DNA of 64,000 bases, from NCBI GenBank assembly GCA_963747735.1, contig CAVVGE010000010.1, forward strand, positions 12,704 to 76,703, read 5' to 3'. A program made the translations under genes and the position numbers. Positions within the stretch are counted from its first letter, which is position 1; every line of letters begins with the position of its first letter. Positions 7,618 through 18,256 of the stretch are shown piece by piece. The notes beneath the pieces are model-generated. The model had not been told where the DNA came from, ran no database searches, and saw only the letters and a list, made by a program, of their open reading frames with translations. The stretch is from AP-15 sp963747735 (GTDB lineage: Bacteria; Pseudomonadota; Alphaproteobacteria; ATCC43930; CGMCC-115725).

Positions 7618-8745
7618 TTAAACCATGGGCTGGTTTATGGCACGCAGCCGATGGCGCAAGAGGATCGCGGCGGTGAGCAGAAGGACCGCACCCGCTTGAT
7701 GGGCGGCGGCGAGCGGGACCGGGACGAAGAGGAGGAGGGTCGAGATGCCGAGCGCCGCCTGCAACGCCGCGGCCGCGAGGAGAAGGTGGAGGGCGAGGCG
7801 GACGGGCCTCGGCAACACGGCGCGCCGGCCGGCGAGCCACAGCAGCAGCACCGCGGCGGCGGTCGCCAGCGCCAGGACGCGATGGTCGAACTGGACCGCC
7901 GTGACATTCTCGAACCAGTTCCGCCACAGCGGCTGCAACTGGGCATAGCCGGCCGGGACCCAGCGACCATCCATCAGCGGGAAGGTGTTGTAGACAAACC
8001 CGGCGCGCGTGCCGGCGACAAACCCGCCGGCGAGGACCGTCACAGCAACGAGCGCGATCATCGCGTCGGCCGCTCGCCGCCAGCCGGTCCCCTGCCGAGC
8101 GTCCCTCGGCGCCCCCTCCCTAACCCTCCCCCGCTCGCGGGGGAGGGAAGGGTGGGGGACGGAAGAGCAGGCGGCGACCGCATTGCGAACCAGCCCCAGC
8201 GCGGTCCACAGGATCGCGGCGTAAATCGCGAGCGCCAGCGCCAAATGGGCGACGAGGCGGTATTGGCTGACCTCGACCCGGTGGACGAGCCCGCTTTCGA
8301 CCATGTACCAGCCGAGAAAGCCTTGGGCGAAGCCGAGGCCGAGGATGCCGAGCAGCGCGGGCGCCAGATGCGGCGGCAATCGCCCGCGCAGCCAAAACCA
8401 CAGCAGCGGCACGGCAAAGGCGACGCCGATCAGCCTGCCCAACAGGCGGTGCGTGTATTCCCAGAAATAAATGCCTTTGAACTGAGCGAGGGTCATCCCG
8501 TAATGGATCAGCCGGTACTCAGGGATTTCCTTGTAGCGGGCGAATTCGGACGTCCATTGAGCCTGGGTCAGAGGCGGGACCACTCCGGTCACCGGCTCCC
8601 ATTCGGTGATCGACAGCCCGGACAGTGTCAGCCGCGTGACGCCGCCGACCACGACCATCAGAAAGATCAGCGCGCAGCATAGGAAGAGCCAGGTTGCGAC
8701 CGCCCGTGTGTCGCTGTGCGGCTCGGCGACCGCCGCGGTTGTCAT
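7618..8745 (-). CDS. ctaA: haem A synthase (COX15/CtaA)
   Basis: 375 residues, eight predicted membrane helices. It oxidises haem O to haem A for cytochrome aa3 oxidase. The four conserved haem-ligand histidines are all visible: in WEYTHRLLGR, GLVHRVEVSQYRLVAHL, VQFDHRVLA and AAHQAGA. The type-specific signature LSGLSITEWEPVTGVVPP is near the N terminus. ATG at 8745 chosen because the first helix follows at once; the frame is open further upstream but without family similarity. Odd feature: between helices four and five a loop of about 20 residues (VPHPSLPRERGRVREGAPRD) is encoded by a GC-rich palindromic repeat inserted in frame. Confidence 0.9.
   Translation of the reverse strand: MTTAAVAEPHSDTRAVATWLFLCCALIFLMVVVGGVTRLTLSGLSITEWEPVTGVVPPLTQAQWTSEFARYKEIPEYRLIHYGMTLAQFKGIYFWEYTHRLLGRLIGVAFAVPLLWFWLRGRLPPHLAPALLGILGLGFAQGFLGWYMVESGLVHRVEVSQYRLVAHLALALAIYAAILWTALGLVRNAVAACSSVPHPSLPRERGRVREGAPRDARQGTGWRRAADAMIALVAVTVLAGGFVAGTRAGFVYNTFPLMDGRWVPAGYAQLQPLWRNWFENVTAVQFDHRVLALATAAAVLLLWLAGRRAVLPRPVRLALHLLLAAAALQAALGISTLLLFVPVPLAAAHQAGAVLLLTAAILLRHRLRAINQPMV
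8112..8158. repeat. palindromic repeat inserted in frame inside ctaA
   Basis: The left arm 8112-8134 and right arm 8137-8158 are near-complementary around the dinucleotide TC; the inner arms CCCTCCCCCGC and GCGGGGGAGGG pair perfectly. The same type of G/C-run palindrome is common between genes in alphaproteobacteria; here it is translated as part of an inter-helix loop of CtaA. Confidence 0.75.
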
Positions 8746-8966
8746 CGCCCGGATCGACACGCTCGCCCCTCGAATACGCCGATATTCGGCAAAATGAGGG
8801 CGCGACGGCGAACCGGCAAGTGTGGCGAAACGCGCGGTCGGGCTTTGCCGCCCAAGAGCGAGTTCCCTTGAAGCGATCTGCCGGCGCGTTAGATAGGAGG
8901 CAGCCGGAAAACCCGGACGGTTTCGCCGGCGTTTGGGATCGGCATGGCCTCCAAGGTTTCGCAAAA

Positions 8967-10085
8967 ATGAAGCGTATCCTGTCGGCATTGGTTCTGTCGG
9001 GTGCTTTCATCCTGGTCGCGCGCGTCCCGCACGCCCTCGCTGGGGCGCCGATCCCCGAGGCGGCGGGCGGTGGCGTGGTCGAGACCGTGGCGCCGGTCGT
9101 GGCGCGGATCACGCCGGGTGTTGTCGGCATCTCGGTGCGCGGCGAGGTGCGCGAAAACAACGCGCTGCTGCAAGACCCGATGTTCCGCCGCTTTTTCAAC
9201 ATGCGCGGCGACGGCGAGCCGATCGAGCGCGAGACCCAGGCGACCGGCTCGGGCGTCATCGTCGATGCCGCCCGAGGCTATGTCCTGACCAACAGCCATG
9301 TCGTCGACAATGCAACCAGCATCGAGGTCACGACCAAGGACAACCGGCGTTTCCGGGCGAAGCTGATCGGTCGCGATCCTGAAACCGATATTGCCGTGCT
9401 GCAAATCCCGGGCGGCAACCTGACCGCTGTGCCGATGGGCGACTCCGACCGGTTGCGGGTCGGCGATTTCGTGCTTGCCGTCGGCAACCCGTTCGGGCTC
9501 GGCCAAACCGTGACCTCCGGTATCGTCAGCGCGCTCGGCCGCAGCGGGCTCGGCATCGAGGGCTATGAGGATTTCATCCAGACCGACGCGTCGATCAACC
9601 CGGGGAATTCGGGTGGCGCGCTCGTCGATCTGGAGGGCCGTCTCATCGGCATCAACACCGCGATCCTGGCGCCGGGCGGCGGCAATATCGGCATCGGCTT
9701 TGCGGTGCCGATCAACATGGCGCGCCAGGTGCTGGACCAGCTGGTCAGCTATGGCGAGATCCGGCGCGGGCGGATCGGTGTCGCGATCCAGGATTTGACC
9801 CCGGACCTCGCCCGCGCGCTCGGCACGACGAAGAGCGAAGGAGCGCTGATCGCCCGTGTCGTGCCAGGCTCGCCGGCGGCGCGGGCCGGGCTCAAAGCGA
9901 GCGATCTCGTCGTCGCCGTGGATGGCGCCCCGATCCACAGCGCCAGCGAATTGCGCAACCGCGTCGGCCTCTCGCGCATCGGCGACAGCGTGACCTTGAC
10001 CGTCGATCGCGGCGGCGGCGAGCGCACGGTCACTGTCCGCATCGAGCAGGCATCGCCGCAGCGCCAGCGCGTCGGCCAGCGCTGA
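8967..10085 (+). CDS. periplasmic HtrA/Deg-family serine protease with one PDZ domain
   Basis: 372 residues with a signal peptide (ILSALVLSGAFILVARVPHA). The trypsin-like domain carries the triad His111 (NSHVVD), Asp141 (ETDIAVL) and Ser215 (NPGNSGGAL). One PDZ domain follows, starting around SYGEIRRGRIGVAIQDL and containing VVPGSPAARAGLKASDLVV. DegP and DegQ have two PDZ domains, so this is a DegS-like layout in length but with a cleavable-looking signal, as in many alphaproteobacterial DegQ-like proteins. The ATG at 8967 was chosen because the signal peptide begins there. Role by family: degradation or surveillance of misfolded envelope proteins. cbpA begins 24 bases downstream. Confidence 0.85.
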   Translation: MKRILSALVLSGAFILVARVPHALAGAPIPEAAGGGVVETVAPVVARITPGVVGISVRGEVRENNALLQDPMFRRFFNMRGDGEPIERETQATGSGVIVDAARGYVLTNSHVVDNATSIEVTTKDNRRFRAKLIGRDPETDIAVLQIPGGNLTAVPMGDSDRLRVGDFVLAVGNPFGLGQTVTSGIVSALGRSGLGIEGYEDFIQTDASINPGNSGGALVDLEGRLIGINTAILAPGGGNIGIGFAVPINMARQVLDQLVSYGEIRRGRIGVAIQDLTPDLARALGTTKSEGALIARVVPGSPAARAGLKASDLVVAVDGAPIHSASELRNRVGLSRIGDSVTLTVDRGGGERTVTVRIEQASPQRQRVGQR

Positions 10086-10109
10086 CGCCTGCCAACACTG
10101 ACAAATTGA

Positions 10110-11060
10110 ATGGCGACGCAAACCCCGTACGAGGTGCTAGGGGTCAAGCCCGACGCCTCGGCCGACGAGATCCGCAAAATCTATCGCCGGCTCGCCAAGC
10201 AATTCCATCCCGACCTCAACCCCGGCAAGCCCGAGGCGGAAGCCCGGTTCAAATCGATTTCCGCGGCCTATGATTTGCTGTCGGACCCGGAAAAGCGCGC
10301 GCGCTACGACCGCGGCGAGATCGATGAGAGCGGTGCCGAGCGCCCGCGCTATGCCTATCGCGGCCATGCCGAAGGCCCGGGCGGCGGCAAATACCGTCCC
10401 GAGGGCGAGATGGATCTGGGCGACCTCGAGGATTTGTTCGCCGCGTTCGGCTCGGGCCGCGGGCGCCAAGGGTTTCAGGGTCGCGGCGAGGACTTTCGAG
10501 CGCGCGGCTTCGACCGGCATTTCACCTTGACCGTCGATTTTGTCGAAGCCGCGACCGGCGCGAAAAAGCGCTTGGCGCTGTCGCCCGATGAATGGCTCGA
10601 TGTAACGATCCCGGCCGGTCTCGAAGACGGGCAGGTGCTCCGCCTCAGGGAGAAGGGCGGCGCGGGCTTTGGCGGCGGCCCGGCCGGCGACGCGCTGATC
10701 GAGGTGCACGTGGCGCCGCACCCGCTGTTCCGCCGCGACGGTGACACGATCCGCATCGAGCTGCCGGTCAGCCTCGCCGAGGTGGTGCTGGGGGCGCGGG
10801 TCGAGGTGCCGACCGTGACCGGTCCGGTGACGATGACGATCCCCAAAGGCTCGGATACCGGCACGCAGCTGCGCCTGCGCGGCAAAGGCGTGCAGCGGCC
10901 GCGGGCTGCCGGCGACCAGTATGTGATGTTGAAGGTCGTGGTCGGCGACAGCGGCGACACCGAATTGGCGCAATTTCTCGAAGGCTGGGCGCCGCGGCAC
11001 CGGCGTGATCCGCGCGACGGGATGGGCCAGGGGATGGGCAAGGGGGGAGGCCGGTCATGA
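10110..11060 (+). CDS. cbpA: DnaJ-class co-chaperone CbpA
   Basis: 316 residues. A J domain at residues 1-70 has HPD at 33-35. A Gly-rich linker follows, then two DnaJ C-terminal substrate-binding domains (HFTLTVDFVEAATGAKKRL; DALIEVHVAPHPLFRRDG). The zinc-finger CxxCxGxG repeats of DnaJ are absent, which defines the CbpA/DjlA-like class. It stimulates DnaK ATPase and can bind curved DNA. Its last codon overlaps the cbpM start by four bases (ATGA), indicating translational coupling with its modulator. Confidence 0.9.
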   Translation: MATQTPYEVLGVKPDASADEIRKIYRRLAKQFHPDLNPGKPEAEARFKSISAAYDLLSDPEKRARYDRGEIDESGAERPRYAYRGHAEGPGGGKYRPEGEMDLGDLEDLFAAFGSGRGRQGFQGRGEDFRARGFDRHFTLTVDFVEAATGAKKRLALSPDEWLDVTIPAGLEDGQVLRLREKGGAGFGGGPAGDALIEVHVAPHPLFRRDGDTIRIELPVSLAEVVLGARVEVPTVTGPVTMTIPKGSDTGTQLRLRGKGVQRPRAAGDQYVMLKVVVGDSGDTELAQFLEGWAPRHRRDPRDGMGQGMGKGGGRS

Positions 11061-11392
11061 TTGCGTTCGACGAGCTCCTCGGCCGGCTCGCCGGGCTCGA
11101 CCGGAACGAGCTCGTCCGCTGGGTCGAAAACCGCTGGGTCTTGCCCGAATGGCGCAATGAAACCTGGCTCTTTCACGAGGTCGATGTCGCGCGGGTCGAG
11201 CTGATATTCGAAATCCGCCACGAATTCGCCGTTGACGACGAGGCGTTGGAGCTGGTGCTGGGCCTGCTCGACCAGGTCTACGGGTTGCGCCGCCAGCTGC
11301 GCCGCCTGTGCGACGCGCTCGAAGGGCAGCCCGCGGAAATCCGCGACGCGATCCGCCGCGCCCTGCCTTCTGCCGGCCGCGCGTCATCATGA
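11057..11392 (+). CDS. cbpM: chaperone modulator CbpM
   Basis: 111 residues beginning MIAFDELLGRLAGLDRNELV and containing VENRWVLPEW, the MerR-like winged-helix core of the CbpM family. A C-terminal leucine-rich helix (ELVLGLLDQVYGLRRQLRRL) follows. CbpM binds the J domain of CbpA and blocks both its DnaK stimulation and its DNA binding. The overlap with cbpA is the standard arrangement of the pair. Confidence 0.85.
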   Translation: MIAFDELLGRLAGLDRNELVRWVENRWVLPEWRNETWLFHEVDVARVELIFEIRHEFAVDDEALELVLGLLDQVYGLRRQLRRLCDALEGQPAEIRDAIRRALPSAGRASS

Positions 11393-11433
11393 CGTGATGG
11401 TGCGCGGGTTTTCATTCTGCCCGGCCGGGGAGA

Positions 11434-12990
11434 CTATGTTTTTAGCGTCATGTCCTCGTAGGACGGGAAGGCGCTCATCCACACCTCGCCGATCGTATCT
11501 TTGGCGATGCGCGGGCCGACGCCCATCAGCGCGCGCAGATCGTAGACCGGCGCGTACATGGCCCGGTCGATCGTCAGCTGCTGGATTTTGTCGAGGATCG
11601 CTGCGCGCTTTTTCGGGTCGCGCTCGCCCGCCTGCTCCTTGAACAGCGCATCGATATCGGGATAGCCGCCATAGGCGTAGGCGCCCTTGGATTGGATAAA
11701 CGATTCGACGCGGGTCGCGGCGTTGCCGGCGCTGCCGCTGCCGGTCAGGAACAGGCCGCGCAATTTGTGCGCCTGCCAATCGGCGTAGAACGCGGCCCGC
11801 TCCATCTGCTTGAGCTTGACCCGCACGCCGACCGCGTTGAGGTCGTTGACCACCGCCTCGGCAACGGTCGGGAAGCCGGGGATGGCGGCGAACAGGCCGG
11901 CGTCGATGCCGTTTGGAAACCCGGCCTCGGCAAGCAATTGCTTGGCTTTTTGCGGATCGTAGGGAACCGGCTTGACCTGCAATGCGAATTCCATGACCCG
12001 CGGCACGATCACCCCGGCCGGCGGGCAAAAGCCCAGGCACGCCGCCTGGTCGATCCCTTCGCGGTCGAGCGCGTAGTTGACCGCGAGCCGCAGCCGCTTG
12101 TCGTGCCACGGCGATTTCGGGTCCCATTGCTCGGTGAACTCGATCCACATGATCGAGGCGTGCTTGGTGGCGACGACCCTGAGGCCCGGCGTGCTCTTGA
12201 TGCCGAGCGCATCGACACCGTCGAGCGCATAGGCCATGTCGGCCTCGCCGCTCTTCAGCATCAGGGCGCGGGTGGTGGCGTCGGGGACGCTGCGCATGAC
12301 CAGCGTCTTGATGTGCGGCACGTGCCGCCAATAGCCGGGGAAAGCCCCCAGCACGACCTCGATGCCGGGCTTGCTGCTGACGAATTTATAGGGGCCTGCA
12401 CCGATCGGGGCTTTTTTGAAGCCGTCGTCGCCGACCTGCGTCAGATATTTCTTTGGCACGACGAGCCCGGCCGCACTGGCCGAGGTGCCATAGAAGGTCA
12501 TGAAATCGGGCCACGGATCCTTCAGGTGGAAGCGGATCACGCGCGGATCGACGATCTCGACGCTGCTGACGTGCTGCTTGAACGCCGTCGCCCCGGCGCC
12601 CTTGTAGCGGTCGAAGCTGAACTTGACGTCGTCGGTCGTCACCGGATCGCCGTTGTGGAAGGTCAGCCCGGGCCGCAGCTTGAATTCGTAGGTCAGGCCG
12701 TCCTCGCTCGCCTCCCAGGATTCGGCGAGGCTCGGGCCCATCTTCTGGCCCGGATAGGGGCGGACCAGCGCGTCATGGATCGCATAGAGCATGCCGAAGG
12801 GCGTGATCTGCGGCGGTGCTGTCGACGGGTCGAACCAGGCCGGCGGGATGGTGACGTGCCAGGCGATGACGGCCCGGCCCGCTGGTGCCGGGTCGGCGGC
12901 GAGCGCCGCCGTTGCGCGCAAGACCGGGCCGGCCGCGATGAGCGACCCGACGAATGCGCGGCGCGAATACGAGCCAAAATGCGAAGCCAT
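11434..12990 (-). CDS. ABC transporter substrate-binding protein, family 5 (peptide/nickel type)
   Basis: 518 residues. The N terminus has a twin-arginine-type signal (SRRAFVGSLIAAGPVLRA, Arg10-Arg11), so export may be by Tat. The body is a DppA/OppA-type binding protein: the LAESWEASEDGLTYEFKLRP strand, FHNGDPVTTDDVKFSFDRYK, and the WPDFMTFYGTSASAAGLVVP region. Family members deliver di/oligopeptides, nickel or other small solutes to an ABC permease in the inner membrane. No permease or ATPase gene is adjacent, so it is an orphan and the solute cannot be named. It is convergent with cbpM. Confidence 0.85.
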   Translation of the reverse strand: MASHFGSYSRRAFVGSLIAAGPVLRATAALAADPAPAGRAVIAWHVTIPPAWFDPSTAPPQITPFGMLYAIHDALVRPYPGQKMGPSLAESWEASEDGLTYEFKLRPGLTFHNGDPVTTDDVKFSFDRYKGAGATAFKQHVSSVEIVDPRVIRFHLKDPWPDFMTFYGTSASAAGLVVPKKYLTQVGDDGFKKAPIGAGPYKFVSSKPGIEVVLGAFPGYWRHVPHIKTLVMRSVPDATTRALMLKSGEADMAYALDGVDALGIKSTPGLRVVATKHASIMWIEFTEQWDPKSPWHDKRLRLAVNYALDREGIDQAACLGFCPPAGVIVPRVMEFALQVKPVPYDPQKAKQLLAEAGFPNGIDAGLFAAIPGFPTVAEAVVNDLNAVGVRVKLKQMERAAFYADWQAHKLRGLFLTGSGSAGNAATRVESFIQSKGAYAYGGYPDIDALFKEQAGERDPKKRAAILDKIQQLTIDRAMYAPVYDLRALMGVGPRIAKDTIGEVWMSAFPSYEDMTLKT

Positions 12991-13119
12991 GAAGCCCTCT
13001 GTCCCTGTGAAGCTTGCCTAAACGGGCGGCGGCGACCGGGCCCCGCCGGGACACGTCGCGTCAATCCGATTTTCGGCTATCGCCGCCGCTTTCGGCAACC
13101 CGCTTTGGCAAACAGGGCG

Positions 13120-14250
13120 TTATTCGCGCAGGTCCTCGAAGAACTCTTTGACGCGGGCGAAGAAGCCCTCGCTTTCGGGATGGGTGCGGCGGTTTTCGCC
13201 TTCCTTGTCGAATTCGCGCAGCAATTCCTGCTGGCGTTTGCTCAGATTCATCGGCGTTTCGACGACCGCCTCGATGAACATGTCGCCGCGCGCGACCGAG
13301 CGCAGCACGGTCATGCCTTTTGACCGCAGCCGGAACTGGCGGCCCGACTGGGTCCCGGCCGGCACTGTGACGCGGGTGCGGCTGCCCTCGACGGTCGGCA
13401 CCTCGATCGTGCCGCCGAGTGCCGCGGTGGTGATCGGCAACGGCACCCGGCAATAGATGTTGGCGCCGTCGCGCTGAAAGATCGGGTGCGGCGCTACGCT
13501 GACGAAAATGTAGAGGTCGCCCGCCGTGACGCTGCGCACCCCGACCTCGCCTTCGCCGGCGAGGCGGATGCGGGTGCCGTCCTCGACGCCGGGCGGGATA
13601 TTGACCGAGAGCGTCTTTTCGCGCCGGGTGCGGCCCTGGCCGCCGCAGCTGCGGCATGGTTTCTCGATGACGCGGCCCGCCCCTTGGCAGCCGGTGCAGG
13701 TGCGCTCGACCGTGAAAAAGCCTTGCTGCGCCCGAATCCGCCCGCGACCCTGGCAGCTCGGGCAGGTTACCGGCTTTGACCCGGCTTCGGCGCCCGTGCC
13801 GCCGCACGCGTTGCAGGCGACGAGGGTGGCGACGCGAATCGTCGTTTGCTTGCCGCGAAACGCGTCCTCGAGCGAAATTTCGAGATTGTAGCGCAGATCA
13901 TTGCCGCGGCCCTGACCCGGCTGGCCACGCCGGCCGCCGCCCATGAACTCGCCGAACACCTCGTCGAAAATGTCGGCGAAGCCGCCGCCAAAGTTGAAGT
14001 CGGCCGGCCCGCGCCCACCCGTCTGCTCGAATGCGGCGTGGCCAAAGCGGTCATAGGCGGCGCGTTTTTGGTCGTCCTTGAGGACGTCGTAGGCCTCGCT
14101 GATGTCCTTGAATTTCTGCTCGGCGGTCTTGTCCCCGGAATTGCGGTCCGGGTGATATTGCATCGCGAGCTTGCGGTAGGCTCGTTTGAGCTCTTCCGCA
14201 TTGGCCGATTTGCCGACGCCGAGGGTCTCGTAAAAGTCCTGCTTGGCCAT
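13120..14250 (-). CDS. dnaJ: chaperone DnaJ
   Basis: 376 residues: J domain with HPD at 33-35, Gly/Phe-rich region (GGGRRGQPGQGRGNDLRY), then four CxxCxGxG zinc-finger repeats (CNACGGTG, CPSCQGRG, CTGCQGAG, CRSCGGQG). Two C-terminal beta domains ending in a helical dimerisation tail close the protein. Standard length. It delivers unfolded substrates to DnaK and stimulates its ATPase. It is the last gene of the minus-strand order hrcA, grpE, dnaK, dnaJ, 99 bases behind dnaK. Confidence 0.95.
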   Translation of the reverse strand: MAKQDFYETLGVGKSANAEELKRAYRKLAMQYHPDRNSGDKTAEQKFKDISEAYDVLKDDQKRAAYDRFGHAAFEQTGGRGPADFNFGGGFADIFDEVFGEFMGGGRRGQPGQGRGNDLRYNLEISLEDAFRGKQTTIRVATLVACNACGGTGAEAGSKPVTCPSCQGRGRIRAQQGFFTVERTCTGCQGAGRVIEKPCRSCGGQGRTRREKTLSVNIPPGVEDGTRIRLAGEGEVGVRSVTAGDLYIFVSVAPHPIFQRDGANIYCRVPLPITTAALGGTIEVPTVEGSRTRVTVPAGTQSGRQFRLRSKGMTVLRSVARGDMFIEAVVETPMNLSKRQQELLREFDKEGENRRTHPESEGFFARVKEFFEDLRE

Positions 14251-14349
14251 GATCGGGGCGGGTTCGCTGCGAGGGTTGGCAAGCGCGCGTCACCCCGGCA
14301 GAAATGTGCCGGGGCGAGCGCATCACATTTCGTTTCGCCGCCGGCGAGA

Positions 14350-16314
<1,965 letters not shown>

Positions 16315-16379
16315 AGATGCCTCGTTTCTAAGCAGGACCGGGCGGCCCGGGGAAGCACCGTCCCGATCCCCCGGGAAAG

Positions 16380-16403
16380 CGGTCGGCTGAGCTCAGCCGA
16401 CCG
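16380..16403. promoter_or_regulatory. perfect 24-bp palindrome in the dnaK leader
   Basis: Two 12-base arms (CGGTCGGCTGAG and its exact complement) abut with no spacer, centred on GAGCTC. The palindrome starts almost at the transcription start predicted from the promoter at 16412-16440 and lies 65 bases before the dnaK ATG. It is not a CIRCE element (no TTAGCACTC) and has no T-run, so it is unlikely to be a grpE terminator. It could be an operator or a 5'-end hairpin. Confidence 0.55.
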
Positions 16404-16411
16404 AGTAAACT

Positions 16412-16440
16412 TATATATGCGAGGCCCCAAGCCGCTACAA
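16412..16440 (-). promoter_or_regulatory. candidate dnaK promoter
   Basis: On the minus strand TTGTAG (16440-16435) and TATATA (16417-16412) are separated by exactly 17 bases, a sigma-70-like arrangement. The CATATAT around the -10 also resembles alphaproteobacterial RpoH -10 boxes, but no CTTG -35 is at the right distance. Assignment to a sigma factor is open. Confidence 0.5.
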
Positions 16441-16469
16441 CGGGCCAGGATCGGTGCGTTCTGTCGGAT

Positions 16470-17030
16470 TCACGCCTGCTTCGCGACGCCGACCATGGCC
16501 GGGCGCAGCAGGCGGTCGTGCAGCACATAGCCCGGCTGCAGCACTTCGACGATGGTGCCGGCGGGCGCGTCGGCGCGCGCGACCTCGTAGATCGCCTGGT
16601 GGAAATTGTGGTCGAAGCGCTCGCCTTTGGGGTCGATGCGGCGGATGCCGTGGCGTTCGAGCACGCCTAAAAGCTCACGCTCGGTCGCGGCCACCCCGGC
16701 CAACAGGCTGCGCGTGCGCTCGTCGTGGAGCTCCGCTTCGGGCAGGCTGTCGAGCGCGCGGCGCAGATTGTCCGCCGCCGACAGCAAATCCTTGGCAAAA
16801 GCGCCGATCGCGTATTTTGACGCGTCCTCGCGCTCCCGCTGGGCTCGGCGACGAATGTTCTCGGTCTCGGCGAGGGCGCGCAGCAGGCGGTCCTTCTGCT
16901 CGGCGAACTCGGCTTCGAGCGCAGCCAGCCGCGTCTCGGGCGGTGCGTCATCGAGACTCTCGACATTGTTGTTGGCGGCTTCTTCGGCCGGACCGGCCGC
17001 CGCTGCCGGATCGTTTCCGGTATCGTTCAT
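16470..17030 (-). CDS. grpE: nucleotide exchange factor GrpE
   Basis: 186 residues: acidic disordered N terminus, long coiled-coil helix (AALEAEFAEQKDRLLRALAE ... ENIRRRAQRE) and C-terminal beta domain with the family signature PKGERFDHNFHQAIYEV. It releases ADP from DnaK. It starts 8 bases behind hrcA and is probably co-transcribed with it. Confidence 0.95.
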   Translation of the reverse strand: MNDTGNDPAAAAGPAEEAANNNVESLDDAPPETRLAALEAEFAEQKDRLLRALAETENIRRRAQREREDASKYAIGAFAKDLLSAADNLRRALDSLPEAELHDERTRSLLAGVAATERELLGVLERHGIRRIDPKGERFDHNFHQAIYEVARADAPAGTIVEVLQPGYVLHDRLLRPAMVGVAKQA

Positions 17031-17038
17031 CGATCGTC

Positions 17039-18103
17039 CTATCCGAGAAGGCGCCCGATCATCTTGGCGGTGTAATCGACCATCGGGATGATCCGGGCAT
17101 AGTTGATCCGAGTGGGGCCGATGACCCCGATTGCGCCGACGATTTGCTCGCGGCTGTTGTGATACGGGGCGATCACCATCGAGCAGCCGGTCACCCCGAA
17201 CAGGCGGTTCTCGGCGCCGATATAGATTTGCACGCCCTCGCCCTGCTTGCTGGCTTCCAGCAGCTTTAGCATCGTTTCGCGGGTTTCCAGCATCTCGAAC
17301 AGGGTGCGCAGGCGTTCGAGATCGGCGAGCGCGGTCACGTCTTCGAGCAAATTCGCCTGGCCGCGCACGATCAAGGCGCTGCCCTGACGATCCCCGGCCC
17401 AGCTGGCGAGACCGGCGGCAACGAGCTTTGAGGTCAATTCGTCGAGCTGCGCGCGGCTGCCTTCGATTTCCTCGCCGATCGCTGCCTGCGCTTCTTCGAT
17501 GGTCCGGCCGATCAGCCGGGCATTCAAATAATTGCCGGCCGCGACCAGCGTCGCCGGCGGCAACCCCAGCGGGATCTCGATGACCCGGTTTTCGACCAGC
17601 CCGTCTTCGGTAACCAGAACCACAAGCGCGCGGCCGGGCCCGAGATTAACAAACTCGATATGCTTGAGCGGTCGGTCCTGCTTGGGGGCGACGACGATCC
17701 CGGCGCAATGCGAGAGCCCGCTCAACGCGCTCGTCGCCTCTTCCAAGGCTTGCGGCAGGCTCTTGCCGCGGGCGACGCAAAGGCTTTCGAGGCTGCGCCG
17801 CTCGTCCTCGGCGAGGCGGCCGATCTCCAGCAGCCCGTGGACGAAGAGGCGCAGCCCAGCCTCGGTCGGCAGCCGGCCAGCCGAGGTGTGCGGAGCGAAC
17901 AAAAGCCCCGCCTCTTCGAGATCGGCCATCACATTGCGGATCGTCGCCGGCGACAAATTCTGGCCGAGGCGGCGCGACAGGGTGCGCGAGCCGATCGGCT
18001 CGCCGGTCGCGACATAGCCGTCGACGATCAGCCGAAATATCTCTCGGCTGCGCTCGTTGAGCTCATAGATGGGCGAGGGTGCGATCGGTTCGGCCATTGC
18101 CAA
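17039..18103 (-). CDS. hrcA: heat-inducible transcription repressor HrcA
   Basis: 354 residues. The N-terminal winged helix contains GEPIGSRTLSRRLGQNLSPA and TIRNVMADLEEAGLLFAPHT, the classic HrcA signature. The GAF-like middle and the C-terminal VIGPTRINYARIIPMVDY also match. The repressor binds CIRCE inverted repeats at heat-shock promoters and is kept active by GroE. I found no CIRCE element around this locus, so its targets (often groESL) presumably lie elsewhere. A tandem 15-bp repeat sits just upstream. Confidence 0.95.
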   Translation of the reverse strand: MAMAEPIAPSPIYELNERSREIFRLIVDGYVATGEPIGSRTLSRRLGQNLSPATIRNVMADLEEAGLLFAPHTSAGRLPTEAGLRLFVHGLLEIGRLAEDERRSLESLCVARGKSLPQALEEATSALSGLSHCAGIVVAPKQDRPLKHIEFVNLGPGRALVVLVTEDGLVENRVIEIPLGLPPATLVAAGNYLNARLIGRTIEEAQAAIGEEIEGSRAQLDELTSKLVAAGLASWAGDRQGSALIVRGQANLLEDVTALADLERLRTLFEMLETRETMLKLLEASKQGEGVQIYIGAENRLFGVTGCSMVIAPYHNSREQIVGAIGVIGPTRINYARIIPMVDYTAKMIGRLLG

Positions 18104-18160
18104 GCTGCGTCGGACGAACCGGTCCGGCGCTGGCGAAATTTGGGGGCGCCATGGGCGGGC

Positions 18161-18235
18161 GTCAACTCGGCGGGCGTCAACTCGGCGGGCGTCAACTCGG
18201 CGGGCGTCAACTCGGCGGGCGTCAACTCGGCGGCC
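18161..18235. repeat. tandem repeat, 5 x 15 bp
   Basis: Five consecutive copies of GTCAACTCGGCGGGC (the last ends GGCC), with no spacer and virtually no divergence. They lie between the secreted-protein gene and the hrcA start, about 60 bases upstream of the hrcA ATG. The repeat is in no accepted gene; the small frames reading through it encode only the repeat pentapeptide. Confidence 0.85.
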
Positions 18236-18256
18236 GACCCGCCTGCGGTCGTGACG

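Noticed and set aside
18028..18225. Small frame with TPAEL repeated
   Set aside because: Only the translation of the 15-bp tandem repeat upstream of hrcA, followed by out-of-frame hrcA sequence.
18161..18235. Possible CRISPR array
   Set aside because: Repeats of 15 bp directly abut with no spacers and no cas genes nearby; it is a simple tandem repeat.
16315..18256. CIRCE operator near hrcA or dnaK
   Set aside because: No TTAGCACTC-N9-GAGTGCTAA-like sequence seen in the gaps; the only dyad is the spacer-less palindrome at 16380.
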